Positions 43,568-52,303 of a stretch of 64,000 nt of DNA are shown in pieces. The position numbers and the translations under genes are program-made. The notes beneath the pieces are model-generated. The model saw only the letters and a program-made list of their open reading frames with translations. It had not been told where the DNA came from and ran no database searches. Position 1 is the first letter of the stretch, and each line of letters starts with the position of its first letter. Origin of the DNA: Arthrobacter sp. zg-Y238 (lineage in GTDB: Bacteria > Actinomycetota > Actinomycetes > Actinomycetales > Micrococcaceae); the NCBI RefSeq assembly GCF_024385525.1, contig NZ_JANFLU010000011.1, positions 550,066 through 614,065 of the forward strand, in the 5' to 3' direction.

Positions 43568-46035
43568 GTACGCACGTGACCGGCCCGGGTTTGGCAGCCC
43601 TGTTGCCCCGGCTGGCTGACTGGGCGCTCCTCACGGCAGTGTTGACCCTCGGGATCCTGGGCTTCGGACCCACCTTCGGCTGGGATATGCGGTTCCTGGT
43701 AGCCGGGATCGGCGGCATCGTGCTGGGGCTGGGCCTGGCCGAAGCATCCGCTCGCCTGCGCTGGGGATTCTGGGCCACCGCGGGCGCTGCGGCAGGCACC
43801 TATGTGCTGTTGGGCAGCGCATTCGCGGCACCGCTCGAAGCCATCGCCGGCATCGTTCCCTCGTTCGCTTCCGTCCGGGTGCTGGTCCTGGGCATCGTTT
43901 TTGCGTGGAAAGACCTGCTGACCATCGCGCCGCCCGTCGGTCTTGCGGCGGGCATGCTGGTGGTGCCGTTCCTGCTTGGCCTGGTCGGCGGACTGGTGGC
44001 CGGGCTCCTCGCCTGGCGTGCCCGGCGCCCCTACTGGGTGTTGGCCCCTGTCGTGGCAGTGTTCGTCGCAGGCATTGCCCTCGGCACGGACGAGGCGCCG
44101 CTGCCCGGCATCCGCGGGGCCGTGCTGATTGCCCTGACGATGCCTTGGCTGGCCTACCGGCGGGAGCTGGGCCGGGGCACGGTCGAAACCATTACCCTGC
44201 AGGGCAGCTCCCCGGCTGCCGGGGCGGGGGAAACGACCAGGCGAAAACTCCGCAGCGCGTCCGGGCAGCCGTCCGCTGCCGCCCGGTCCGCCCGCACCCG
44301 GCGGCTCGGTTTCGGGGCAGCCGTGCTTGCCGTAGCGCTCGCTTCGTCCCTCGGCGCGGCTCCGCTGCTGGACCAGGGCGCCGACCGCCAGGTGCTGCGC
44401 GACGTCGTCGAGCCGCCCGTGGACCTCTTCGACTATCCCAGCCCGCTCACGGACTTCCGGCGGTATGTGAAGGACGAATCGGACACCACGCTCTTCACAG
44501 TGGAAGGACTGCCCGAGGGCCAGCGCATCCGCCTGGCCGCCCTGGACGCCTACGACGGCGTGGTCTACACCGTGGACCCGGGCAGCAACGGGAACTTCAC
44601 CCGCGTGGGTGACGCACGCTCGGACCTGGCACAGGCAGCCGACGAGGAGGGCACCAAGGCGAACCTGAAGTTCACCGTTGGTGAGTACGGCGGCGCCTGG
44701 GTCCCGGCAGGCGGGCAGGCGACGGGCTTCAAGGTAACGGGTGAACGTGCCGCGGACCTTGCCGCCGGCCTCTACTACAGCGAAGCCTCCGGCACCGCGT
44801 TGACGGTGGCGCAGCTGCAGCCGGGGGATACCTATGAGGCCAGCGTCCTTTTCCCCGAAGAGCCCGACGACGCCCAGTTGGCCAAGTACCGCTTCTCCTC
44901 CACCCAGCTTCCCCGGGTCTACAACGATCCGCCGATCCTGGGCTCGAAGGCGGCGGATTACGTCGGTGAGGAGTCCCGCCCGGTCCAGCGCGTGCGCCGC
45001 CTGCAGCAGATCCTTGCCTCGGAGGGCTTCTTCAGCAACGGCAAGGAGGGGGAGACCCCCTCGCTGCCCGGACACGGAGCCGCGCGGATGCTGCGGCTGA
45101 TGGACGCGGACCAGATGGTCGGCGACGACGAGCAGTATGCCGTCGCGATGGCGTTGATGGCACGAAAGCTGGGCATTCCGGCTCGCGTGGTTATGGGCTT
45201 CTATCCGGATTGGGACGAAGTGAAGGATCCGTCGGCGCCGCTGGAAATCACCGGTGACGACGTCCACGCCTGGGTTGAGGTGGAGTTCGAACACGTGGGC
45301 TGGGTGCCCTTCTTCCCCACTCCGGATGAGGATAACGAACCGGTGCCGCCGCAGCAGCAACCGAAGTCCACGCCGAAACCCCAGGTCCTGCAGCCGCCGC
45401 CTCCGCCGCAGGAACCGGCCGAGCTGCCTCCGGACACGGAGGCCGAGGCCCAGGACCCCGAGGAGCAGGAAGACGATTTCTGGGTTACGTTCCGCTACTG
45501 GCTGCGCCTTGTTGCCCTGGCCTCGCTGCCGCTTGTCATCCTGCTGGGACCGTTGTTGCTGATCCTGTTGGTCAAGGTCCGACGGCGGCGCTCCCGGCGG
45601 ACGTCCGGCTCACCCTCCAGGCGGGTCGGCGGCGGTTGGAAGGAAGTGGTGAGCCTGGCGACCGACCTGGGCAGCCGCCCGCCCAGCCGCGCGACCCGGC
45701 GCGAACATGCAGCCCTCCTGCAGCATGCATTCCCGGTCGCGGCGGATTCGACCGCTGTCCTGGCCCGGCGCGCCGACGCCGGTATCTTCGGCCCGGGTGA
45801 ACCTTCCGAGGCTGAGGTCGAAGAGTACTGGAAGCAGGTCGAGGAGCATCTGGGCAGGCTGGCAGGATCAGTGGGTTTCTGGCGGCGCCAGCGGGCCCGC
45901 TATTCACCGCGCTCCTTGCTGCTCGACGCGAGGATGTGGACCCGCCGCCTCACGCCGGACCGCTGGGCGCTGCCGTCGGCTAGGGTAAGCAGGAGAACTC
46001 GTAAGCCAGATCACTTTAGTGAACCTTCCGGATAG
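43564..46035 (+). CDS. TgpA-like membrane protein with a Cys-less transglutaminase domain
   Basis: An 823-aa protein. About six N-terminal membrane helices (about 10-200, with a further one near 255-270) are followed by an extracytoplasmic domain (about 280-620). A helix near 655-680 and a cytoplasmic tail (about 685-823) complete it, as in TgpA/DUF3488-transglutaminase-DUF4129 proteins. The core of the transglutaminase fold is clear (ALMARKLGIPARVVMGF, His568 in DVHAWVEVEF). At the position of the nucleophile the sequence reads GDDEQYA (520-526), so Asp522 replaces Cys. The domain is therefore probably non-catalytic and may bind surface partners. A Pro/Gln-rich linker precedes the last helix. 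It starts with GTG overlapping DUF58. Confidence 0.87.
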   Translation: MSTHVTGPGLAALLPRLADWALLTAVLTLGILGFGPTFGWDMRFLVAGIGGIVLGLGLAEASARLRWGFWATAGAAAGTYVLLGSAFAAPLEAIAGIVPSFASVRVLVLGIVFAWKDLLTIAPPVGLAAGMLVVPFLLGLVGGLVAGLLAWRARRPYWVLAPVVAVFVAGIALGTDEAPLPGIRGAVLIALTMPWLAYRRELGRGTVETITLQGSSPAAGAGETTRRKLRSASGQPSAAARSARTRRLGFGAAVLAVALASSLGAAPLLDQGADRQVLRDVVEPPVDLFDYPSPLTDFRRYVKDESDTTLFTVEGLPEGQRIRLAALDAYDGVVYTVDPGSNGNFTRVGDARSDLAQAADEEGTKANLKFTVGEYGGAWVPAGGQATGFKVTGERAADLAAGLYYSEASGTALTVAQLQPGDTYEASVLFPEEPDDAQLAKYRFSSTQLPRVYNDPPILGSKAADYVGEESRPVQRVRRLQQILASEGFFSNGKEGETPSLPGHGAARMLRLMDADQMVGDDEQYAVAMALMARKLGIPARVVMGFYPDWDEVKDPSAPLEITGDDVHAWVEVEFEHVGWVPFFPTPDEDNEPVPPQQQPKSTPKPQVLQPPPPPQEPAELPPDTEAEAQDPEEQEDDFWVTFRYWLRLVALASLPLVILLGPLLLILLVKVRRRRSRRTSGSPSRRVGGGWKEVVSLATDLGSRPPSRATRREHAALLQHAFPVAADSTAVLARRADAGIFGPGEPSEAEVEEYWKQVEEHLGRLAGSVGFWRRQRARYSPRSLLLDARMWTRRLTPDRWALPSARVSRRTRKPDHFSEPSG

Positions 46036-46042
46036 GGCGTGA

Positions 46043-46936
46043 ATGAACTCCGACGAAACTGCATCCCCGGATACCGATATGCACGCCGTGTTCGGCTACG
46101 CCTCGGACCGCGGACTGCGCCGCGAACTGAATGAGGACTCGCTCATCGCCGCTGACCCGATCTTTGCCATCGCCGACGGCATGGGCGGACACGAGGCGGG
46201 GGAGGTGGCCAGCAGCATCTGTGTCCGGACCCTGGGCGACTCCCCGATAGTGGGCAAGCACCTGCCGGAGTTCTCGGCTGAACAGCTGGAGGCTCTGGTT
46301 AAAGAGGCGGACCACCGCATCCGTGAGGCCACAGGCGGACGGGCAGGCACCACGCTGACCGGCGCAGTCCTCGTCCGGGAAGGGGGAAACCCCTACTGGC
46401 TGGTGTTCAATGTGGGCGATTCACGCACCTATCGGCTGAGCCACGGCGTGCTGGAACAGATCACGGTGGACCACTCCGAGGTCCAGGAGCTGGTGGACCT
46501 GGGACAGATCACTCCGGACGAGGCCCTGGTGCATCCGCGGCGCCACGTCGTCACCCGCGCACTGGGGACCGGAAATGATGCCGAGGCAGACTTCTGGCTG
46601 ATCCCGGTGGAACCCGGGGACCGGCTCCTGGTCTGCTCCGACGGTCTCACCGGCGAGGTTGCGGACGGGCACATTCTGCAGATCCTGACGTCCGTGACCA
46701 ACCCCCAGGACGCCTGTGCAGCCTTGGTCCAGGCTGCATTGCGCTCGGGCGGGCGGGACAACGTCACGGTTTTGGTCATCGACGCCGAGGGCGGACCGGA
46801 CGGACACGAGTCCGCCGCCATCACGCTGCCCGGAGCTTCCCAGGAAGCGCAGCCCACCGGCCCCCGTCCCGTCGAAGGCGGCCCGGCGGGTCCCGGCATT
46901 GACCCGGCGGTCCAGCGGAAGACTGCAGAGGAATGA
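46043..46936 (+). CDS. PP2C-family protein serine/threonine phosphatase
   Basis: A 297-aa cytoplasmic phosphatase. Metal-binding motifs are RRELNEDS (Asp32), AIADGMGGHEAGE (Asp45), LLVCSDGLTGEV and GGRDNVTVLVI, all intact. A Pro/Gly-rich tail of about 40 aa follows the domain. It probably reverses phosphorylation by the kinase encoded two genes downstream. The stop overlaps the FHA gene start as ATGA. Confidence 0.94.
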   Translation: MNSDETASPDTDMHAVFGYASDRGLRRELNEDSLIAADPIFAIADGMGGHEAGEVASSICVRTLGDSPIVGKHLPEFSAEQLEALVKEADHRIREATGGRAGTTLTGAVLVREGGNPYWLVFNVGDSRTYRLSHGVLEQITVDHSEVQELVDLGQITPDEALVHPRRHVVTRALGTGNDAEADFWLIPVEPGDRLLVCSDGLTGEVADGHILQILTSVTNPQDACAALVQAALRSGGRDNVTVLVIDAEGGPDGHESAAITLPGASQEAQPTGPRPVEGGPAGPGIDPAVQRKTAEE

Positions 46937-48654
46937 AAGGCCTACGCTACCGCCCCGGGACGTGGCTGTGCCTGGTTCGCGATTCGGTGCTGTGCCTGCT
47001 GCCGCCGGACACCGGGGAAGAGCGGGTACGGGAGATCTGGTCACTGCTGGCAACCGAGCCGGCACTCGACCGCGTTTTTTCGGCTGTCTCCGGGGGGCTC
47101 ACCGGAAGTCTTGCGGATATGCCGTCCTTCGGTGTGCTTTCCCTGCGGGACCGGGAGCGCCTGCACGTCATCCTGCGCGGCCCGCTGGAACTGCAGGAGG
47201 CAGGGAAGGACGAGCCGGCCGCGTCGGGCGAATTCGTCACCACATGGAGCGAACGGGTCCTGCCGGCCGGCGGCTCGTTCACCCTGAAGGCCGCGGCCTC
47301 GGACGGTGCTGCCGGGAGATCCGCGGAGAGTGCGCTGCTGCCGCTCGAAAGCGGCGTTGCCCTGGTTTCGATGCTGGAATTCGGCTCGCTGGAAGTTGGG
47401 GCTCGGTTGACCGCCGATGCGAAGCCGGCCTCATCCCAGCCCGCGGCTGCCCACGCGGAACCCCGGCCGGCTGCCGTCCAGCCCGCGGAACCCCAGCCCG
47501 GCTCATCCCAGCCCGCCGCTGCTCGACCCTCCGCGCCGGCCTCAACGCCGGCCCCTTCGCCGGAAGGTAACGCTGCCGGTCCGGCTGAACCCGGCATAAC
47601 AGCGGAGCAAACCGCGGAACCCGCGCAAGAGCCCGTTTCCGCGGAGGAGACGGACTTGAGCGAGACGGTCCGGCCCCCGGACGAAGCTTTCGTCCCGTCG
47701 GATACCCTCCAGCCTGTCGAAGCATCGCTTCCGCCCGCACCGAAAGCAGCCGCCGTGCCGTCCGGTGCACTGATCGATTCAGTGCCGTGGCAGCGCAGCA
47801 ACTCGGCGGCCCCGGTCGGTGCTCCCGGGCGTCCGGCCGGAGTCCCGGTACCAGCAGCTTCGGTCCCGGCAGCTCGGGTTCCCGTTGCCGCAGCCGGTGC
47901 CGTTGCCGCAGCCGGTGCCGCTGCCGCAGCCGCTGCGCCGGTAGCCCCGGCGCCGTCGGCCCCCGCACCGGCCCCCGCACCGGCCCCTTCACCCATACCT
48001 GAGGCCCCGGCACCCGCTCCTGCCAGGGCCTCTGTACCGGCACCTGCCCCGGCCCCAGCTCCCGCGGTACCTGCCGGTGAGGCACCCGAGGACCTGGACC
48101 ACGACGGCGACACCATCATGAGCAGCGAACTGGCCAAGGAGGCGCCGGCCCCTGCCGGCCTCCCGGCACCGGCCCCTGCCAGCCACCCGGGTACGGCCCC
48201 GACGGTTCTGGCCCGCACCTGCCCGCAGGGGCATGCAAATCCGCCTACGCGCAGCGTGTGCGTGCACTGCGGGCAGCCGCTGGGCGAAGAGCCCCACCCG
48301 GTGAGCCGTCCTGCCCTGGGACGGGCGGTGTTTTCCACCGGCCATACGGAGGTCCTGGACCGGAACATTGTTGTCGGGCGCCAGCCGTCGGTGGCGAGGA
48401 CTCCGGGCTCGGACATGCCGCGGATGGTGCAGGTTCCCAGCAGCGGAGGCGACATTTCCCGCTCGCACGCGGAGATCCGGCTGGAAGGGTGGCATGTGAT
48501 GCTCCGGGACCTGTTCTCCACGAACGGCACCGTGCTGGTCCGCAACGGACAGCTGCCGCACCGCCTGGGCCAGGGTGAAGGGGTGATTGTGCTCGACGGC
48601 GACACCGCCGAGCTCGGCGACGACGTCTGGATCCGGTTCGAGGGACTGGCATGA
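46933..48654 (+). CDS. FHA domain protein with Pro/Ala-rich linker and zinc-ribbon
   Basis: A 573-aa protein. An N-terminal domain of about 140 residues (YRPGTWLCLVRDSVLCLLPP) has no recognised family. A very long, low-complexity Ala/Pro/Glu linker (about 155-425) follows. A short Cys-rich knuckle CPQGHANPPTRSVCVHCGQP near 430-450 could bind zinc. The C-terminal FHA domain (about 470-573) has VVGRQPS, ISRSHAEIRLEG and DLFSTNGT, the phosphothreonine-binding residues. It should dock phosphorylated partners of the neighbouring kinase. It overlaps both neighbours by 4 bp (ATGA), so phosphatase, FHA protein and kinase are one translational unit. Confidence 0.9.
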   Translation: MKGLRYRPGTWLCLVRDSVLCLLPPDTGEERVREIWSLLATEPALDRVFSAVSGGLTGSLADMPSFGVLSLRDRERLHVILRGPLELQEAGKDEPAASGEFVTTWSERVLPAGGSFTLKAAASDGAAGRSAESALLPLESGVALVSMLEFGSLEVGARLTADAKPASSQPAAAHAEPRPAAVQPAEPQPGSSQPAAARPSAPASTPAPSPEGNAAGPAEPGITAEQTAEPAQEPVSAEETDLSETVRPPDEAFVPSDTLQPVEASLPPAPKAAAVPSGALIDSVPWQRSNSAAPVGAPGRPAGVPVPAASVPAARVPVAAAGAVAAAGAAAAAAAPVAPAPSAPAPAPAPAPSPIPEAPAPAPARASVPAPAPAPAPAVPAGEAPEDLDHDGDTIMSSELAKEAPAPAGLPAPAPASHPGTAPTVLARTCPQGHANPPTRSVCVHCGQPLGEEPHPVSRPALGRAVFSTGHTEVLDRNIVVGRQPSVARTPGSDMPRMVQVPSSGGDISRSHAEIRLEGWHVMLRDLFSTNGTVLVRNGQLPHRLGQGEGVIVLDGDTAELGDDVWIRFEGLA

Positions 48655-50252
48655 AGAAGCGTGCTCCGGCGCCCCCGCCGGAGATCTCCGGCTACCGCTA
48701 CCTGCGGCACCTGGGTTCCGGCGGCTTTGCCGACGTCTACCTCTATGAGCAGGACCATCCCCGGCGGCGGGTTGCCGTCAAGGTGCTCCTCTCGGACCTG
48801 CGCACGAACAGTGCCCGGCGCAGTTTCGAGGCCGAGGCGAACCTCATGGCACAGCTGTCCTCGCACCCGTACATCGTCACCATCTATGAAGCGGACATCA
48901 CTGAGGCCGGCCACTCCTATCTGGCCATGGAGTACTGCTCCCGGCCCAGCCTCGACATCCGGTACCGCCAGGGCGGCCTGCCGTTGGCTGAAGTGCTCAC
49001 CATCGGTATCCAGGTGGCCTCCGCCGTAGAGACCGCGCACCGGGCCGGCATCGCCCACCGGGACATTAAACCGGCCAATATCCTCACCACGGACTACAAC
49101 CGTCCCGCCCTGACGGACTTCGGGATTTCCGGCACCACCGACGCCGCCGAGGACGAGGACCTGGGACTGTCCATTCCCTGGTCGCCGCCGGAAGCGCTCA
49201 CCGGCGGCCGGGCGGACGGAATCCGGGTTGACGTCTGGGCCCTCGGCGCCACCCTGTACACCCTGCTGGCAGCGCGCTCGCCGTTTGTAGTGCCCGGGCA
49301 GGGCAATACCCAGCGTGAACTGATCGACCGGATTGTCAGCCAGCCGCTGCGGCCCACCGGACGAGCGGACGTCCCGGAATCGCTGGAACTGGCTTTGGCC
49401 ACGGCCATGGCCAAGTCTCCCGAGTCCCGGTTCTCCTCCGCCTACGCCTTCGGGCTGGCACTTCAGCGGATCCAGGGCGAGCTGAACCTGGCCAGTACGC
49501 CGTTTGAGGTGCTGCAGGAGCCGGACCAGGCTGAGGAGAGCGGCGACGACGAGGACCGCACCCGCATCCGGCGCGTGGTCTCCATTGATCCAGGCACCAC
49601 GACGCCGCCGCGTCGGGCACCCCTGCAGCGCCCGACGTCGTCAGTCACCGGCGCCGGTGCGGCGCGGGCGGCGGTTCCTGCTGCTGTTTCCCCGGGCCCC
49701 GCTTCCGGCGGCGACGAGGCTGCTGCGGTCCACGAGGGCACGGTAATGCGTTCGGGAGTTGCGCCGGCGGGACCGGCCCTGGGGGCCGTGGACACGGGGG
49801 TTCCGGAGGCTTTCAGCTGGCCGGAACCGCCCCGACGCCGCGGCAAGACTGCACTGCGCATCGGTCTGGTGACTGCGGCAGCAGCCGCCGTCGGCATTGT
49901 CGCTGCGGCCCTGCTGCTGCCCGAAACGGAACCGAAGAGCGTCCTGCCCGCACCGTCGAAATCCGCGCAGAATCCCTTGGCGGGGACCGAAGGTGCGGTG
50001 CTCCCGCCCGAATCGCTGGCCGCCGCTGTTTCGGACGGTTCAGTGGTGTTCACCTGGAAGAACCCGGAACCGGCAGACGGGGATATTTATCTGTGGCGGA
50101 CGGTCAGTGCCACCGCTCGGGGAGAGATGGTCCGGACACCGGAGGCCAAGGCACAGGTTCCGGCATCGGACGGCGAGACCTGTATAGAAGTCCAAGTGGC
50201 GAGGGACAACGGGAAAGCATCGCCGCCGGTCGCGTTCTGCGCGCCGCAGTGA
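48651..50252 (+). CDS. Transmembrane serine/threonine protein kinase
   Basis: A 533-aa Hanks-type kinase. The catalytic domain is residues 14-280: LGSGGFADVY, Lys44 in VAVKVL, HRD 136-138 (AHRDIKPANIL), DFG 156-158 and PPEALTGG. A juxtamembrane region with DRTRIRRVVS precedes one membrane helix (about 400-424). A small extracellular domain (about 425-533) looks FN3-like (GSVVFTWKNPEPADGDIYLW) with two Cys. There are no PASTA repeats, so it is not a peptidoglycan-sensing PknB. Placement between FHA genes and with PP2C indicates a local phospho-signalling circuit. Confidence 0.93.
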   Translation: MKKRAPAPPPEISGYRYLRHLGSGGFADVYLYEQDHPRRRVAVKVLLSDLRTNSARRSFEAEANLMAQLSSHPYIVTIYEADITEAGHSYLAMEYCSRPSLDIRYRQGGLPLAEVLTIGIQVASAVETAHRAGIAHRDIKPANILTTDYNRPALTDFGISGTTDAAEDEDLGLSIPWSPPEALTGGRADGIRVDVWALGATLYTLLAARSPFVVPGQGNTQRELIDRIVSQPLRPTGRADVPESLELALATAMAKSPESRFSSAYAFGLALQRIQGELNLASTPFEVLQEPDQAEESGDDEDRTRIRRVVSIDPGTTTPPRRAPLQRPTSSVTGAGAARAAVPAAVSPGPASGGDEAAAVHEGTVMRSGVAPAGPALGAVDTGVPEAFSWPEPPRRRGKTALRIGLVTAAAAAVGIVAAALLLPETEPKSVLPAPSKSAQNPLAGTEGAVLPPESLAAAVSDGSVVFTWKNPEPADGDIYLWRTVSATARGEMVRTPEAKAQVPASDGETCIEVQVARDNGKASPPVAFCAPQ

Positions 50253-50342
50253 GAAGCAGCAGGTGCGGATGGACAATGAAGGCGTAGCGGGGCCACGGGG
50301 GAGCCGCACGGAAAGCCGGGCAACCGGACAAGGGGGAGACGC

Positions 50343-51140
50343 GTGGGGGAGCTTGGCATAGAGTACTGCGGCGAATGGTACGAGCCGCAGGAAACTGCCG
50401 TTTTCAGCATCGGCAGGGAGGGCGATCTGGCCATCGACGACAATCCCTACCTGCACCGGAAGTTCCTCAGCATCGCCAAGGACAACGGGATCTGGTGGCT
50501 GACGAATATCGGCAGCCGGATCTCTGCCACCATTGCGGACTCAGGCGGCGGTATGCAGGCCTGGTTGGCGCCCGGCGCCCGGCTTCCTGTGGTCTTTGAA
50601 CAGACCCGGATTATCTTCAGTGCCGGTTCCACCACCTACGAATTCGATGTCCACCTGAAAACGCCCACCTTCCGGCAGGATCCCCTCAGCGCAGCGGACG
50701 GCGGGGAAACAACCATCGGACCCGTGCTCTTTACGGAATCCCAGAAGGCAGTGATGGTGGCGCTGGCGGAACCGCTGCTGCGGCGCGACGGCACCGGGTA
50801 CAGTGCCCTGCCGACCTCCGCGGAGGCAGCGCAGCGGCTGGGCTGGTCGCAGACCCGGTTTAACCGGAAGCTCGATAACGTATGCGAAAAGCTGGACCGG
50901 GTCGGTGTGGCGGGCCTCCGCGGAGCCGAGGGGAAGCCGGCGTCGAACCGGCGGGCCCGACTGGTTGAGCATGCCGTAACGTCCCAGCTCATAACCTCGG
51001 CCGACCTGCCACTGCTGGACCGTCCTGCGGATGATCCGGCAGGGACCGCGCTCGTCCGTGACAACGTGCAGGCGCAGGCACCCGAAGCGGCATCACCCGG
51101 GGACCGTACTTCGATCAACAGAACGACAAGGAACACCTAG
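50343..51140 (+). CDS. FHA domain protein with C-terminal winged-helix-like region
   Basis: A 265-aa protein without membrane segments. The N-terminal FHA-like domain (about 15-110) has AVFSIGREGDLAIDDNPYLHRKFLSI and a later FEQTRIIF strand. A helical segment (about 130-220) contains TESQKAVMVALAEPLL, EAAQRLGWSQTRFNRKLDNV and CEKLDRVGVAG. This resembles the winged helix-turn-helix of LuxR/FHA regulators, with SQTRFNRKL in the recognition-helix position. DNA binding is inferred, not shown. The start is GTG 50343 after GGGGGAG; the 90-bp gap from the kinase gene carries no obvious terminator. Confidence 0.75.
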   Translation: MGELGIEYCGEWYEPQETAVFSIGREGDLAIDDNPYLHRKFLSIAKDNGIWWLTNIGSRISATIADSGGGMQAWLAPGARLPVVFEQTRIIFSAGSTTYEFDVHLKTPTFRQDPLSAADGGETTIGPVLFTESQKAVMVALAEPLLRRDGTGYSALPTSAEAAQRLGWSQTRFNRKLDNVCEKLDRVGVAGLRGAEGKPASNRRARLVEHAVTSQLITSADLPLLDRPADDPAGTALVRDNVQAQAPEAASPGDRTSINRTTRNT

Positions 51141-52253
51141 ATGGCCTCCAGTACGAACCTCGTCAATGCCACGGCTTTCCAGCGTCTGGCCGCCAAGGCA
51201 CTGGACGCGTTGCCGTCAGCGGTGTTGTTGCTTGCCGTGACCTGGCTGTTTTGGCTGGTCGGGGGCGACGAGGCCCGGGTGCTGGGGATGACAACGGGAG
51301 CGGTACTGGCCGGCGGATACGCGCTGTGGCTCTGGATCTGGGAAGCGGGCTCCGGCAAGACACCGGGGAACCTCGCCTTGGGTATCCGGACCACCGGCAG
51401 CAACGGACACGCGCCGGGGCTGGTCCCCGTGCTGCTGCGAAACGTCCTGCTCGGGTTGTCCGGCGCCGTGGTGGTGGGGCCGGTGGTTCTGCTGGTCTCC
51501 AACCTGTGGGACAAGAACCACCAACGCCAGGGCTGGCATGACAAGGTTGCCGGCACCCTGGTGGTGGACGTGCGGGCCGGCCGTGATCCGCTGCTGACCG
51601 GCGGAATCCGTGCCGCCGGTTCGGCTGCCCCTGAAAGCAACGCAGACCCGGCCCAGACTCCGACAGCCGTCTCACCAGCCAGCCCGGTCACTGCGGTGCC
51701 GGGTTTCCCTGCCTCCGACGTACCCCAGGCTGCTTCCACTCCGTTCCAGACCGTGCCTGCCACCATGGCCGGAGCGCCCGCCGCACCGGCACCGGCCTCC
51801 CCGCGGCGCGCGGCGGCTGCGGCCCTGCCGTCCCCTAACCTGCCGTCCCCTGCCCCGGCAGGGGTTCCCCAGCATCCGGACGACGAGCTGGAAATGACCC
51901 GGGTGGCGTCCCGGCACCGCTCGACCGGCGTGTTGATGCAGTTCGACGACGGCGCCGCCGTCGTCGTGACCGGCACGGCGCTGCTGGGGCGGAATCCGGC
52001 AACCAAGCCCCAGGAAACGGTGGGGCAGCTGCTCGACTTCGCGGACATGGGCCGCTCGGTCTCCAAGACCCATCTGCACCTGCAGGCGGATCCGAAGGGG
52101 GTCTGGGTAACGGACCGCAATTCGACCAACGGCAGCGCCGTCGTCACCGCCCAGGGACTGCGGGAGGAACTGGAACCGCTTCGCCCCGTCCTTGCACCCG
52201 TGGGCAGCACCGTTTTCTTCGGTGACCGCAGCTTCACCGTCTCCCAGGCATAA
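51141..52253 (+). CDS. RDD-family membrane protein with C-terminal FHA domain
   Basis: A 370-aa protein. The N-terminal RDD domain (about 8-145) begins ATAFQRLAAKALDALPSAVL and has about three membrane helices with GKTPGNLALGIRTTG. An Ala/Pro-rich linker (about 150-250) leads to a C-terminal FHA domain (about 265-370) with LLGRNPAT, RSVSKTHLHLQAD and DRNSTNGSAVV. It could recruit phosphorylated proteins to the membrane. ATG 51141 directly follows the stop of the preceding gene. It is the last plus-strand gene of the series, converging with eccC. Confidence 0.9.
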   Translation: MASSTNLVNATAFQRLAAKALDALPSAVLLLAVTWLFWLVGGDEARVLGMTTGAVLAGGYALWLWIWEAGSGKTPGNLALGIRTTGSNGHAPGLVPVLLRNVLLGLSGAVVVGPVVLLVSNLWDKNHQRQGWHDKVAGTLVVDVRAGRDPLLTGGIRAAGSAAPESNADPAQTPTAVSPASPVTAVPGFPASDVPQAASTPFQTVPATMAGAPAAPAPASPRRAAAAALPSPNLPSPAPAGVPQHPDDELEMTRVASRHRSTGVLMQFDDGAAVVVTGTALLGRNPATKPQETVGQLLDFADMGRSVSKTHLHLQADPKGVWVTDRNSTNGSAVVTAQGLREELEPLRPVLAPVGSTVFFGDRSFTVSQA

Positions 52254-52261
52254 CCGGACAG

Positions 52262-52290
52262 GCGGCGCGGGGTCCTGGGGCCCGCGCCGC
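52262..52290. terminator. Hairpin between the two convergent type VII operons
   Basis: GCGGCGCGGG and CCCGCGCCGC form a 10-bp stem around a 9-nt loop, in the 50-bp gap between the ends of the RDD-FHA gene and eccC. Its symmetry allows it to serve both strands; no T-run is present. Confidence 0.55.
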
Positions 52291-52303
52291 GTCCAGCCCG
52301 GAC

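Noticed and set aside
43003..45360. A 785-codon minus-strand frame opposite the DUF58 and transglutaminase-like genes.
   Set aside because: Low-complexity translation with no family features; the plus-strand genes overlap neatly and carry recognised domains.
46947..49058. A 703-codon minus-strand frame opposite the FHA and kinase genes.
   Set aside because: It is the complement of the Ala/Pro-rich linker and kinase coding sequence and lacks motifs.
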